In this document: positions 42,605 through 52,756 of the stretch, piece by piece
How the letters are laid out: the number at the start of each line of letters is the position of its first letter
Position numbering within the stretch: the first letter of the stretch is position 1
From: Hippopus hippopus
Lineage: Eukaryota; Mollusca; Bivalvia; Cardiida; Cardiidae
Direction: 5' to 3'
Length of the DNA stretch: 64,000 bases
Assembly: GCA_946811185.2 (NCBI GenBank)
Contig: OX328109.1
Location: 45,467,412 to 45,531,411, forward strand
The notes under the pieces: model-generated
Seen by the model: the letters and a program-made list of their open reading frames with translations, nothing else
Databases searched by the model: none
What the model was told of the DNA's origin: nothing
Position numbers and translations under genes: made by a program

Positions 42605-43175
42605 TATTATATAATTGAGCCATGCTCTGGAAAGAGGGGGCTTAATGCATATCCGTGATGCAATTATACCAAGCAAGACATTACATAATTGTGGATCCAT
42701 GAAATCAATTTTGATTAACATCCGACTGGCCGAGCCGCGTTTACTCAGTCGGTAGCGTACAGGACTCAAGAGCAGGAGGTCGCTGTTTCGATTCCTGGCT
42801 CGTTCAATTTCTTTCCCAGGATTGATGATAGTCATTGCGACAAGATTCATTCCTCTCTCACCGCTGATCATTGTCTCGGCGATAGTTACGTGGGAAAGCA
42901 GTCAGTGGAGTACTGGTAAAAGAAACTTCACGAAAGCATGGATAGGTACACCGGCCGCAGCGATATAACTGAAATAATGTTGAAAACGGCGTTAAACAGC
43001 ATACAACTCCGCATAAAATCTAGTTTGTCTCACAATCGACAGAATTATGAGGTTGAATGGTTCTTGGACATGGAGAAAATTGACCAAAAACAGAAAGTGT
43101 CAGGCCAGGTCAGCCTGGGTCGAAACTTTTTGCTGATGCATAAAGCCCCCTTTTCACAGAGCATGACTCGGTCAC
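42605..43175 (-). mobile_element. MITE family A split by a SINE
   Basis: Left part 42,605-42,726 and right part 43,000-43,175 carry the two termini (GAGCCATGCTCTGGAAAGAG and CCTTTTCACAGAGCATGACT). The hairpin is half deleted (CCAGGTCAGCCTGGGTCGAA). Confidence 0.8.
42727..42999 (+). mobile_element. tRNA-derived SINE, first family
   Basis: GGCCGAGCCGCGTTTACTCA head with GTCGGTAGCGTACAGGACTC, body AGGATTGATGATAGTCATTG, 3' part AAAACGGCGTTAAACAGCAT. ATGAAATCAATTTTGATTAA before and CATAAAATCTAGTTTGTCTC after cover the same part of family A, so the flank appears duplicated. Confidence 0.85.
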
Positions 43176-43299
43176 ATTTCGCGCCATAAATGAGCTCCTT
43201 TGTGTGGAACATTGTTGTTGCGACAGACATAATGCATGTAATAGAAGAAAGAACGACCATTTCGTCACGGACGGACATTTGATTTATGGCGTTTACTAG

Positions 43300-43860
43300 A
43301 ACTCTTTACAGCACCAAATGTATGGCCACAGAATTTTAAATTTGCCCAACCCCAAAGTTTTTGATTGATTGTATAGTGTTTAACGCTGTTTTCAACATTA
43401 TTTCAGCTATATCGCGGCGACCAGTGCACCTATCCATGCTTTCCTAGAGCCTCTTGTACTAGTACTCCGCACAGTTTTGTTTCCAAGACACTGGCTGCTT
43501 TCCCACATTACCATCGTCGAGCCAATGGTCAGCGGTGGGAGAGGAATGAATCCTGTCGCAATGACTATCATCAATTCTCGGAAGGAAGTTGGCCGAGCCA
43601 GGGATCGAACCCACGATCCCCTGTTCTCAAGTCCTGTACGCTACCGACTGAGCTACTGGGGCTCGGCCAAAAAGCTTTTGCAGGTGACAAATTAAATGTT
43701 GCCCAAATCGTGGAAGCTGTTTTTTTAAGGGTAGAAGACATTGTGGGAAAAGGAGAAAATACTGGTACTAGCATTTTCTCCTTTTCTAACATTGTCTTCA
43801 AAAGTCTTCTGTTTCAAGTTCGTTAAAAGTCGGGATTATGTGCAAATGAGTGACCCCCAT
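43300..43860 (-). mobile_element. MITE family C split by a SINE
   Basis: Left part 43,300-43,365 (ACTCTTTACAGCACCAAATG, TTTTAAATTTGCCCAA) and right part 43,669-43,838 (AAAAAGCTTTTGCAGGTGAC, axis ACTGGTACTAGCAT) belong to one copy. Confidence 0.75.
43366..43668 (-). mobile_element. tRNA-derived SINE, first family, near full length
   Basis: TGATTGATTG tail, GTTTAACGCTGTTTTCAACA, and tRNA head in reverse with B box GGGATCGAACCC and A box side CTGAGCTACTGG. Confidence 0.88.
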
Positions 43861-44025
43861 TGCCAAACGACAAATTTTAAGTAAATTTGAAACATCTGAG
43901 GACGACAAATTCAGAATTGGCACAAATGAGTTTAAAATCTATGATAGGATATAATACATTGTGGAAAAAGGAGAAAGTGCCGGCCAGTCAATGTCATTAA
44001 AACTCGGGATTGTGTGGTTAAGGAA
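43848..44025 (-). mobile_element. MITE family C, core deleted
   Basis: TTGCCAAACGACAAATTTTA at the left and AAAACTCGGGATTGTGTGG at the right are normal. The palindrome is cut to GGAGAAAGTGCCGGCCAGT. Confidence 0.65.
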
Positions 44026-44029
44026 TGCA

Positions 44030-44165
44030 TTTTTGTCCAAAAACTGACTGATTCGTGCGGTAGAATGATTCTTTGACATGCAGAAAACTTTACAAAATAG
44101 CAAAAAGTAACCCTGTCCTCGACACTTTTTGCAGGTGCATTAAGCAACATTTACGCTGAGAAAGA
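44030..44165 (-). mobile_element. MITE family A, partial
   Basis: TTCTTTGACATGCAGAAAAC, GCAAAAAGTAACCCTGTC and GCAGGTGCATTAAGCAAC correspond to the right half of family A without a hairpin. Confidence 0.6.
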
Positions 44166-44171
44166 CTAATC

Positions 44172-44612
44172 TGTTTGTTTGTATGGTGTAAATGCAAAAT
44201 TTTGACATATCACGGCGGCAACAGCATGTATCGATGTTTTCCTGGAATTTCTTTCATCACTTCTTCGCACGATATTCTTCCCAAGCCACTGGCTTTTTTC
44301 CCTCATGACCATCACTACTTCGCACAATATTCTCCCAAAGCTACAGGCTTTTTCCTTCATGACCATCGTACTTCGTACAATAGTCTTCCCAAGCCACTGG
44401 CTTTTTTTTTTTCCTTCATGACCATCGTACTTCGCACAAAAGTTTTCCCACGCCACCATCGTTGAAACAATGATCAGCAGTGAGAGAGGAATGAATCCTG
44501 TCACAGTAACAATCATCAATCCTCGCAAAGAAATTATCCAATTTAAGATTCGAACCAACGACCCCTTGGTTTAAAACCCTATACGCTACCGACTGATCTA
44601 CCGGACTCACTT
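44172..44612 (-). mobile_element. SINE, first family, with a four-fold internal repeat
   Basis: The tail (TTTGTTTGTATGGTGTAAAT) and tRNA head (ACCGACTGATCTACCGG) are at their usual ends. In between, a unit of about 60 bases (ACTTCGCACAATATTCTCCC, AAGCCACTGGCTTTTT, CATGACCATC) is repeated about four times, making this copy roughly 140 bases longer than the others. Confidence 0.85.
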
Positions 44613-44624
44613 CGAAATATACGA

Positions 44625-44886
44625 GTCATGATCTTTGAAAAGGGGGCTGATTGCATCTGCAAAGTTTCAGCCCAGGTCAGCCTGCGCGGACTGCGCAGGC
44701 TGAACTGGGCTGAAACGTTTTGCTTTTGGTCAATTTTCTCCATGTCCAAGAACCATTCTACCTCATAATTCAGCCGATTGTCGAGAAAAACTAGATTTTA
44801 TGGACCCCTTGTATTGTGATGACTTGCATGGTATCATGCATCATGGAGATGCAATAAGCCCCCTTTTGCCGGAGCATGGCTGATTT
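44625..44886 (+). mobile_element. MITE family A, full-length copy
   Basis: GAGTCATGATCTTTGAAAAGG to CCTTTTGCCGGAGCATGGCT, hairpin CCAGGTCAGCCTGCGCGGAC near 44,673. Confidence 0.88.
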
Positions 44887-44979
44887 AAAAAATAAGTAAA
44901 TATCTTCAGTAATAACAGAGATAATTATAAAATTTCAAAGTTTTTACACGACGTAGAAGCAGGGGCAGACGACGTCAGG

Positions 44980-45280
44980 GTTATGACCATAGGCCTTTGA
45001 AGCTCTATTGGTCTATCACGGAACACTAAGATTTTCTTTGGTCGATCATCGAACACTTATAGCACATTAGTGCATCGCCTGTATATTACGGAATATACTC
45101 AAATTTTCATTAACACTGTTTCTATAAATAGCACATTGGCGACTCCCTCTATATAGTACTACAGTATATACGATACAGAGGGAATCCCCCAATGTGCTAT
45201 TTATAGTAACGGTGTGCGATAATGAATATTTCGTTATCCCTTGATAGACCAATGGAGTTTCAGAGGCCTATGGTTATGAC
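44980..45280. mobile_element. hAT-like MITE with 8-bp TSD
   Basis: GTTATGAC occurs at 44,980-44,987 and 45,273-45,280. Between them the terminal inverted repeats are CATAGGCCTTTGAAGCTCTA and TGGAGTTTCAGAGGCCTATG, extending to TTGGTCTATC/GATAGACCAA. An inner hairpin pairs CTATAAATAGCACATTGG (about 45,122) with CCAATGTGCTATTTATAG (about 45,191). An 8-bp TSD is typical of hAT elements; assignment rests on that. Confidence 0.85.
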
Positions 45281-45344
45281 AATACTTCAACGTGTTCTTC
45301 AAATGCAGCTGAGCTAAAAAAGAAAAATTGTCCACAGGAGAAAA

Positions 45345-45566
45345 TGTGTTCACCTTTTACACCCTTCCAAATTGAAAGCATTTGCAGACAACAAATTTGA
45401 AAGTGGTACATAATTATGTATTTTAAGTTTTTGGACAGGGTAGAAAACATTGTGGGAAAAGGAGAAAATGCTGGTTACCAGCATTTTCTCCTTTTCCCTC
45501 AATGTTTTCAGAAGGCCTCTTCCTCTGGGACGTGAAAAAACAGGACTGTTTGGTAAAGGGTTATTT
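45345..45566 (-). mobile_element. MITE family C, well preserved
   Basis: The palindrome CATTGTGGGAAAAGGAGAAA with axis GCTGGTTACCAGC is exact over about 30 bases per arm. The right end is GGTAAAGGGTTA. Confidence 0.88.
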
Positions 45567-45574
45567 TAATCCAG

Positions 45575-45660
45575 ATTAATCGCTCCAGCGGACAGTGTGG
45601 ATGCATATCAGACTGCACATAACGTGTAGTCTGATCTCGCATCTACACTGTTCGATTAAT
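45575..45660 (+). mobile_element. MITE family B, hairpin only
   Basis: GCGGACAGTGTGGATGCATA and ATCTACACTGTTCGATTAAT flank ACTGCACATAACGTGTAGT. Confidence 0.6.
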
Positions 45661-45730
45661 TGCAACTGACTTAGGTCAGGATTTGAGAACATTACTTATT
45701 ATATAACGTCTCAAATAATGAACTCGACTT

Positions 45731-45955
45731 AAGGTCTACGGCCCCCAACTCTCATATTAAAAGACAGAAGCTGCCGAGATTGGCCGAATAGCCTTTGCGA
45801 AAACGTCAATGTTACACGATATTTACCGATGAGTAAGTGAGTCTACGGCCCCTAACCCTCATATTAAAAGACGGAAGCTGCCGATATTGGCCAAAAAGCC
45901 TTTATGAAAACGTCGATGTTACACGATATTTACCGATGAGTTAGGGGTCGTTACG
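45731..45955. mobile_element. MITE family G, two tandem copies
   Basis: Units of about 110 bases begin AGGTCTACGGCCCCCAACTC and AGTCTACGGCCCCTAACCCT and share AGAAGCTGCCGA/GGAAGCTGCCGA, GAAAACGTC and TTACACGATATTTACCGATG. The last ends GATGAGTTAGGGG. Confidence 0.8.
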
Positions 45956-45999
45956 TCAGAAACTAAGTCCGATAGTGGATTTTAGCAAAATAAGAGACT

Positions 46000-46434
46000 T
46001 CAAGTTTTTACGTAAAACCAAGCCCTGCTTTTCTAACACAAAAACAAAGAGACAACTAACTTAAATTTGAATAAACTTTTAATAAAATACAAAACTTGCT
46101 CATAAGTAGTAAACACAACACGGCATTGAAGTGAAATGATGTCGTGATAAAAATGACATGCATAACAAAATAAAGGCAGATTATGTGATAAAAATCTAAC
46201 TTCATAAACCTTTTTTTAACACTTTATATTATTGCTTGTTGTTTGGAATACAGGTTTAAAACCTAGAGCCTTGATGAGATAATATAAACATTATCGTGTT
46301 GGGTTTTTTAAATTATCTCGTCACGGTACGTGAATTTAAACTTGTTATCCCGAACATAAACAATAATATTAACTGATAATGAAACGTTTATCGAGTGAGA
46401 GTAATAAAAATATGATTGTTTTTAAATTACTGTA
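46000..46434. other. No recognised feature
   Basis: AT-rich. Confidence 0.4.
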
Positions 46435-47170
46435 AAACCCTAGCTAACTACACTGATTAACGATTTGATGATTTTAACATCGAAAATATAGACAATTCAA
46501 TCATATAATTTAGTGCAGGTCAGATTTGACCCTTTAACAGAAAATCCCCTTTTCTCATGACCTTGAAGAAAAAAACTTTTGAAAACATTGTGGGGAAAGG
46601 AGAAAACCCTAGCTAGCTACACTGATTAATGAGATGATGATTTCAACATTGAAAATATAGACAATACATGTAACATAAGGTATTTAAGATTTGACCCTGT
46701 AACAAACTATCCCCGTTTTCATGACCCTGGCCCGGTAACTCAGTCGGTAGCGTGTGCAGGACTTGAGAACAGGTGTTCGTGGGTTCGATACCTGACTGGG
46801 CCAATTTCTTTCCGAGGATTGATGATAGTCATTGCGACAGAATTAATTCTTCTCCCACCGCTGACCATTGGCTTGACGATGGTTATATGGGAAAGCAGCC
46901 ACTGCCTTGGAAAGAAAATGTGTGGAGTACTGGTAAAAGAGACTCCAGGAAAGCATGGATAGGTGCACTGGCCGCCACGAAAACGGCATTAAACACCATA
47001 CAATCAATCAATCAATTCATCAATCATGACCCTGAAGAAAAAAAGCTTTTGATAACATTGTGGGAAAAGGAGAAAATGCTGGTTACCACAATGTTTTCTA
47101 GTCTTTCAAAGACAAATCACATCATTTGAGACAACTCTAATTTGTCTGCACAAGCTTCCAGTTTCAACAA
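46435..47170 (+). repeat. Tandem duplication of half a MITE C plus flank, later hit by a SINE
   Basis: The unit with AAAACCCTAGCTAACTACAC, ACATCGAAAATATAGACAAT, TTTGACCCTTTAACAGAAAA and CATTGTGGGGAAAGGAGAAA (46,435-46,605) recurs from 46,606 (AAAACCCTAGCTAGCTACAC ...). In the second copy it is cut at 46,729 by the SINE and resumes at 47,035. Confidence 0.8.
46730..47023 (+). mobile_element. tRNA-derived SINE, first family, full length with 11-bp TSD
   Basis: TCATGACCCTG lies at 46,719-46,729 and 47,024-47,034. The order is: head GCCCGGTAACTCAGTCGGTA, B box GGGTTCGATACC, body AGGATTGATGATAGTCATTG, GGAGTACTGGTAAAAGAGAC, GGAAAGCATGGATAGGTGCA, AAAACGGCATTAAACACC and the (AATC)n tail. A short internal deletion removes the ATAACTGAAATAATGTTG part present in other copies. 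Confidence 0.95.
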
Positions 47171-47263
47171 ATCTAGAACTTTGTTGTTTTTTATAGAGGT
47201 AATATCTAGGCCCTATGCCTAAAATACATAAAAAAATATCAGACACTGTACAGTTGAATTTTT

Positions 47264-47460
47264 AACCAATAGGCTGCTGAGTGTGACTCACTGACCTTTT
47301 CGGACAGTGTAGATCATGATCAGACTGCACAGAACGTGCAGTCTGATCTTGGATCTACACTTTCCATTCGGGAGATATTTTTCTCCAAAAAATAAGTTTA
47401 AAATCGCATTATCCAGGTTTTTACCATCGATTTGAAAGTTTCATTTAAATTAATATTTTT
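47264..47460 (+). mobile_element. MITE family B
   Basis: TAACCAATAGGCTGCTGAGT left end and hairpin GATCAGACTGCACAGAACGT. The right end is eroded (TTTCATTTAAATTAATATTT). Confidence 0.85.
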
Positions 47461-47709
47461 CATAAAATCGACTTCAGGTATTGTTTGCATATTTAGGAAT
47501 CGAGTTTCTATAACATGCCAGAGGCTATTGCAAATTAGCATTCTCAGCTTCTTTTTTTTTTTGACCATGCTTTATCGAGATTTGCCGTTTAAGTACAGGA
47601 TTTAAAAATACATGTAGAAGTATGTGAGGTCTGAAAAACAATGACAATAATAAGCAAAGAATTATTCACAATACAATGTGTTGGACAAAGTACCAAACTG
47701 TTGCAGAAA

Positions 47710-48245
47710 AAAAAGAGATGAAATCCCTGTATAAATGAAACAAGAAAGAAGGTGAAATCTGTTTCAAAGAAACAAGACTGAAGGTGAAATCCCTGTATAA
47801 TGAAATTAAGAAAGAAGGTGAAATCCCTTTATAAATGAAACAGGAAAGGAGAAATCCCTGTTTCAATGAAACAAGAAAGGTGAAATCCCTGTATAAATGA
47901 AACAAGAGAGAAGGTGAAATCCCTGTTTCAATGAAACAAGAATGGTGAAATCCCTGTATAAATGAAACAAGAAAAAAGGTGAAATCCCTGCATAAATGAA
48001 ACAAGAAAGAAGTTGGAATACCTGTATGAATGAAACAAGATAGAAGGTGAAAGACCTGTATGAATGAAACAAGATAAAAGGTGAAATCCCCATTTAAATG
48101 AAATAAGAAAGGTGAAATCCCCGTATATATGAAATAAGAAAGGTGAAATCCTCGTAAAAATGGAACAAGAAAGAATGTGAAATCCCTGTATAAATGAAAC
48201 AAGAAAGAAGGTGAAATTCCTGTATAAATGAAACAAGAAAAAAAG
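47710..48245. repeat. About 34-bp minisatellite, AAATCCCTGTATAAATGAAAC-type
   Basis: About 16 units of 30-38 bases, each containing GGTGAAATCCCTG, then TATAAATGAAACAAGA or TTTCAATGAAACAAGA. The two unit types alternate irregularly in the first third. Long open frames across it on the minus strand are a by-product of stop-free units. The right edge (AAGCAACGTTTTCTTG, CCTTGTTATGACATCT) recurs at about 50,505-50,555. Confidence 0.95.
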
Positions 48246-48316
48246 CAACGTTTTCTTGGAATTCCTTGTTATGACATCTTTTTACAAAATAACAAGATTT
48301 TAGACTTGTCCATATT

Positions 48317-48640
48317 GATTGATTGACTGATTGATTGTGTGGTGTTTAGCGCCATTTTCAACATTATTTTGATTATATTGTAGTGGCCACTGCACCTTTC
48401 CATGCTTTTCTGGAGTTTCTTTTACCAATACTTGGCAGAATATTCTTCCCAATTGCTTGGCTACTTTCCAACACATCCATTGGTGTAACAATGATCGGCT
48501 GTGAGAGAGAAATGAATCCTGTTGCAATGACTATCATCAATCCTTGGAAAGAAATTCGCAAAGCTGGGGATTTGAACCAGTGACTCCCTGCTCTCAAGTC
48601 TTGCAGACTACCAACTGCTCAACCTAAGCTCAGCTTGTCC
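48317..48640 (-). mobile_element. tRNA-derived SINE, first family
   Basis: TTGATTGATTGACTGATTGA tail, GTTTAGCGCCATTTTCAACA, and a diverged tRNA head in reverse. CTTGTCCATATT before and CTTGTCCAAATT after are a probable TSD inside a family C fragment. Confidence 0.85.
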
Positions 48641-48689
48641 AAATTAAAAGCAAATGCTGACCACAAAATAAGATGACTCAACAAGAGGG

Positions 48690-49790
48690 CCATGATGGCC
48701 CTGTTTCGCTCCACTGGCTAATAAGTAAAAACACTACAAGCCAAACATTACAATACTTGGCCAATTGTTTCAAAATAGCAGACATACAATTTTTTTTCTA
48801 TAAAATCCTATGAGAAAGTTATGACCACAGGGCAAAGCCATTTTTGACCACAGAGCTATAATTACTTGAATCCTGGTGGCGGTCCACAAGATAAAGCCCC
48901 ATACCATAATACAGGTCTAGAATATATGGTAATAAACAAGAAGATTTTCAAAGTTTCCTCAATAAAAGGCCCTGTAAAATATCAGACCCCTGAGACAGGG
49001 CTAAATTTAGTGGCCCTAGGTCTTATGGTTTGTAACAAGAATTTTTTTGAAGTTTTCACTATACAAGCCCATATAGAACTTGTGACCCCAAGGGTGGGGC
49101 CAAACTTGACCCCAGGGCTATAATTTGGGCCCTCTTGGTACAAGCCCACTAGATAAAGCTACATGCCTAATTTGGTAGCCCTAGGCCTTATGGCTATGTA
49201 CAAGAAGATATATAAAACTTGTGACCCCGAGGCGGGGCCAAATTTGACCCCAGGGCTGTAATTTGAAAAAACTTTGTAGAGGTCCACTAGATAAAGCTAC
49301 ATTTACATGCCAAATTTGGTAGCCCTAGGCATTATGGCTTTGTATGTGAGGATTTTATAAGTTTTCCCTACATAAGCCCATATAAAACTTGTGACCCCCC
49401 GGGGAGGGGCCAAATTTGACCCAAGGGCTTTAATTTGAAGAAAATTGGTAGAGGTCCACTAGATAAAGCTACATGCCAAATTTGGTAGCCCTAGGCCTTA
49501 TGGTTTCAGACAAGAAGATTTTCAGAGATTTTCAATATTTTTCAGTTTTGTTGCCATGGCAACCAGAGTTTTCGAAGGAATCAATTTCTTTCAAGAAATT
49601 CTGAAGAGGACCATGGCAGGATCATTTCTGTAAAGTTTCATCAAAATTGGATTGGTAGTTTCAGAGAAGAAGATGTTTGAAATAAACCTTAACGCACACA
49701 CGGACAGATGCACGGACAGATGCACGGACAGACGCACAGACAGACGCACGAAGGACACTGGGCCATGACATCATCTTCACAAGCCAAGGG
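48690..49790 (+). repeat. Long dispersed repeat with internal tandem subunits
   Basis: Starts AACAAGAGGGCCATGATGGC and ends in CACGGACAGATGCACGGACA repeats and GGGCCATGACATCATCTTCA. In between, a unit of about 150-180 bases (TTGTGACCCC, GGGGCCAAATTTGACCC, GGGCTGTAATTTG, GGTCCACTAGATAAAGCTAC, TTTGGTAGCCCTAGGCCTTA) is repeated about four times. This type of repeat is common in bivalve genomes in my recollection; its class is unclear. Confidence 0.8.
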
Positions 49791-49974
49791 TGACGATCCA
49801 CTACGCTACTCTAAACACCCTTAACGGATCAAGCTTGATTTCGACATTCTCACGATATGCATTTTCATTGGTTGCAGCTAGCTCTAACTGCACGAATCAA
49901 ATCGCTTGTAGCATTTTATCTTTGATAAAAATAGAACAAGGTCGCGACCTTTCGAATAAAAATAGAAGGTAAAC
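49791..49974 (+). promoter_or_regulatory. Putative promoter and 5' UTR of the ZAD-like gene
   Basis: This short stretch between the repeat and the start codon holds TTCATTGGTTGC (a reverse CCAAT box, about 49,865) and a GATAAAAATAG segment. No TATA box is clear. It is the only non-repeat upstream sequence adjoining the exon. Confidence 0.3.
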
Positions 49975-50276
49975 ATGGATTACCCCGTGGATGTGTGCAG
50001 GATCTGTAATGATTTATTACCGAAAAGACATAGACAAACAATATTTACAGAAAGTTTCAGTGTGACCAATCAATTATCGGAGGTTTTAGGCTATATTCCA
50101 GCACCTGACGATGGAATGTCGAAGTACGTTTGTGGTTATTGCTTCATGTTGAATTATTGTATTCGTAAGCGGTTTGTAAAACGATATTTCATTGGCTATC
50201 AGAAATATGATGTAAAGGGGGATAATAACCAGCATCCAATAGGGGGCGTATCGCAGGAATTTCGAAATCCGCCAAG
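49975..50276 (+). CDS. ZAD-like cysteine-domain protein, first coding exon (partial)
   Basis: The start AAACATGG has a good context. The frame encodes 100 residues plus two bases. Residues 8-11 (CRIC) and 53-56 (CGYC) are two CxxC pairs 41 residues apart, with a further Cys at 62 and FTESFSVTNQLSEVLGYIPA between. This spacing, with the VCRIC...YVCGYC pattern, is that of the ZAD zinc-associated dimerisation domain found at the N terminus of many invertebrate C2H2 zinc-finger proteins. A basic RKRFVKR follows. The exon ends CCAAG before GTAAGATCC, a good donor; reading through gives a stop at once. If correct, the gene is a nuclear DNA-binding protein whose fingers lie on exons not found here. 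A different small zinc-binding protein is possible. Confidence 0.6.
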
Positions 50277-50282
50277 GTAAGA
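50277..50282 (+). promoter_or_regulatory. Splice donor of the ZAD-like exon
   Basis: AAG followed by GTAAGA; a TAA follows in the coding frame, so the exon must end at or before this point. Confidence 0.65.
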
Positions 50283-50354
50283 TCCACATATGTTACCTTG
50301 GCTCACAAAGATGCCATGATATAAGCCCGCTGGCCTTCTGCCAGTGAAGCTAAA

Positions 50355-52718
50355 AATTGAAATCTGTACTAGAAAGGGGATTGTGGGAAAAAGTATAAGT
50401 GTGTGTTGCTTGCATTTTCTCCTTTCTCAGCAATGTTTTCGAATGCTTTCTTTCTCAGTGTTCTTAAAACTCAGAATTGTGTGGAAAAGAGTTAATGAAT
50501 GAAACAAGAAAGAAAGCAACTTTTTCTTGTGACCCCTTGTTATGATATCTGAGTAGTTAGTCTAGAATAACTTGCTTGTTCACTCGTTACCAAACAACAA
50601 AATTCTGAACGAGACCAAATTCAAAGCAGTCGTAATGACATATTCAATGTAGCCAAAAATGATGATTTCTGTCTATGATAAAGTAGAAAACATTGTGGGA
50701 AAAGGAGAAAATGCTGGTTACCAGCATTTTCTCCTGTTCCCACAATGTTTTCAAAAGGCTTCTTGATCATGGTCGTTAAAAGTTGGCACTGTGTTGTAAA
50801 GAGTTAAATGCATTTTCTCCAAAAACAAGTTTGCAGCAGATGACTTCGACAACATTCTTGTTGAATATGGATAATGAACGTGAAATAAGGATTACTATGA
50901 GAATATAAGTAAAAAAAAAAACTGTGGCAAAGGAAAGTGCTCATCGTTAGCAGTTTTCTCCTTTTGCCACATTTCTTTTTTTTTTCAAAAAGTAGTCTGC
51001 TGCAAGTCAAAACATTGTTGCTGGAGGTAAGAGAATGAAGCATGCCCACAAAAATCAATCCTGGACTAGAATATGGTGTAACTATCTACTACAATATAAC
51101 AAAGGGATAATAATCATTAATGAACCATGCTCTGTGAAAAGGGGGCTTAATGCATCTGCAAAAAGTATCGACCCAGATCAGCCTGCACAATGCGTGCAGG
51201 CTGACATGGGCCGGAACTTTTTGCAACAGGTCAATTTTCTGCAAGTCAAAGGACCAGTGTACCTCATGATTCAGTCAGTTGTAATACAGAATGGATTTCA
51301 TGGATCCATAACTATATGACGACTTAATTGATATCATGGATCATGAAGATGCATTAAGCCCCACTTTCATAGAGCATAGCTCATTTGTTTTGCTAAACCC
51401 TTTCCCTAACAACAAAATTTTTGACTCTTCCAAACTGAGAATAACTGCAGGCTTCAAATTTGAAAGTGGTGCAACCGTGCAAACCCTTTACCACACAATG
51501 ACTCCTTTTAACGCCCCTGAAAAAGAGGCCTTTTGAAAACATTGTGGGAAAAGGAGAAAATGCTGGTAACCAGCATTTTCTCCTTTTCCCACAAAGTTTT
51601 CTACCCTATCAAAAGTTGCGTCATTTGAGCCACTATGAAATTGTCGTCTGCAAATGCTTTCAATTTGGATAGGTCTTAAATATTGCCGTGTGGTAAAGGG
51701 TTAATTTCTTTTGACTGGATAGAAAGCACTGTGGGGGATAAGGAGAAAATGCTGGCTACCTGCTATTTCACTTTTTCACACAATGCTTTCAAATGGTCTC
51801 TTTCTCAGGGCCATGAAAACACAGGATTGTTCGGTGAAGGGTTAACCCTTCACCACGCAAACTCGTTTTTCAAATGACACTGAGGTAGAAGGCTTCTGAA
51901 GACATTGTCGGAAAAGAAGAAAATACTTGTAACCAGCATTTTCTCATTTTCCCACAATGTTTTCTACCCATTCAAAGACAAATGTCTTTTTTTGAGAAAC
52001 ACTTGTCGTCCACAAATGCTTTCAATTTTGGCTATTCTAAAATTTTGTCCTCTGGTAAAGACTTCAAACAGTAAGTATTTTAGTACCAACTCCTCAGAAG
52101 ACAAAATTTGGAACTTGCCAATCTTAAAAACACCTGCATACAACAAATTAATGTGGCCAAAGTGATATGAATTGTCACTGAAAGGGTATTTCTAAACATT
52201 GTTAAACAAGGAGAAATGATGATAACCAGCATTTTCTCCTTTTCCTAGATAGTTTTTAGAAGCCCTCTTTCTCAGGCACATTAAGACACATGGCTGTTTT
52301 GTAAAGGGTAGGCAAAACAAAAACATTTTTTCACTTTGCATTAAAACTGAATTGTCTACCTATTGATTGACATACATGCATTATACGTATACATGTAATT
52401 ACTGAATAACTGTTTTTCAGAGCAGGAATGACACACGACTAATGCATACAACTTTTTTCTTCTGTAGCAAAATACTTTTGAAAACAATCTGACAAAAAGC
52501 AAAATTGCTTTAACCCTTTACTGCATAATTCATGGAAGAAAGATTCTGAAAACATTTTAGGAAAAGGAGAGAATGCTGGTCACCAGCATTTTCTCATTTT
52601 CCTAAAATGTTTTCTACCCTTTTAAAGAAAAATCTGATTATATCAGTCACCTAGTTGTCATCTACAAATGCTTTCAATTTGGGCAAGCCTAACATTTTGT
52701 AGTCTAGTAAAGAGTTAA
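50355..52718. mobile_element. Cluster of about eight MITE family C copies with one family A copy
   Basis: Recognisable C copies: 50,355-50,495 (partial), 50,575-50,805, 50,806-51,010 (decayed, axis lost), 51,392-51,480 (end only), 51,484-51,704, 51,700-51,844, 51,844-52,065, 52,060-52,308 and 52,512-52,718. Orientations alternate and several share end sequence, so neighbours overlap by a few bases at GGTAAAGGGTTAA. At 51,118-51,390 lies the family A copy. A repeat of the 48.2-kb minisatellite edge is at 50,505-50,555. Confidence 0.85.
51118..51390 (+). mobile_element. MITE family A, full-length copy
   Basis: TGAACCATGCTCTGTGAAAA to CCACTTTCATAGAGCATAGC. The core hairpin is altered at its tip (CCTGCACAATGCGTGCAGG). 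Confidence 0.88.
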
Positions 52719-52756
52719 AAGAGGATTTTCTCCTTTTGCAACAATGTTTTCATAAA

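Noticed and set aside
47666..48248. Long overlapping minus-strand frames rich in SFL and FIYTGISPF repeats
   Set aside because: They are translations of the 34-bp minisatellite, open in more than one frame because the unit lacks stops; no start or splice context.
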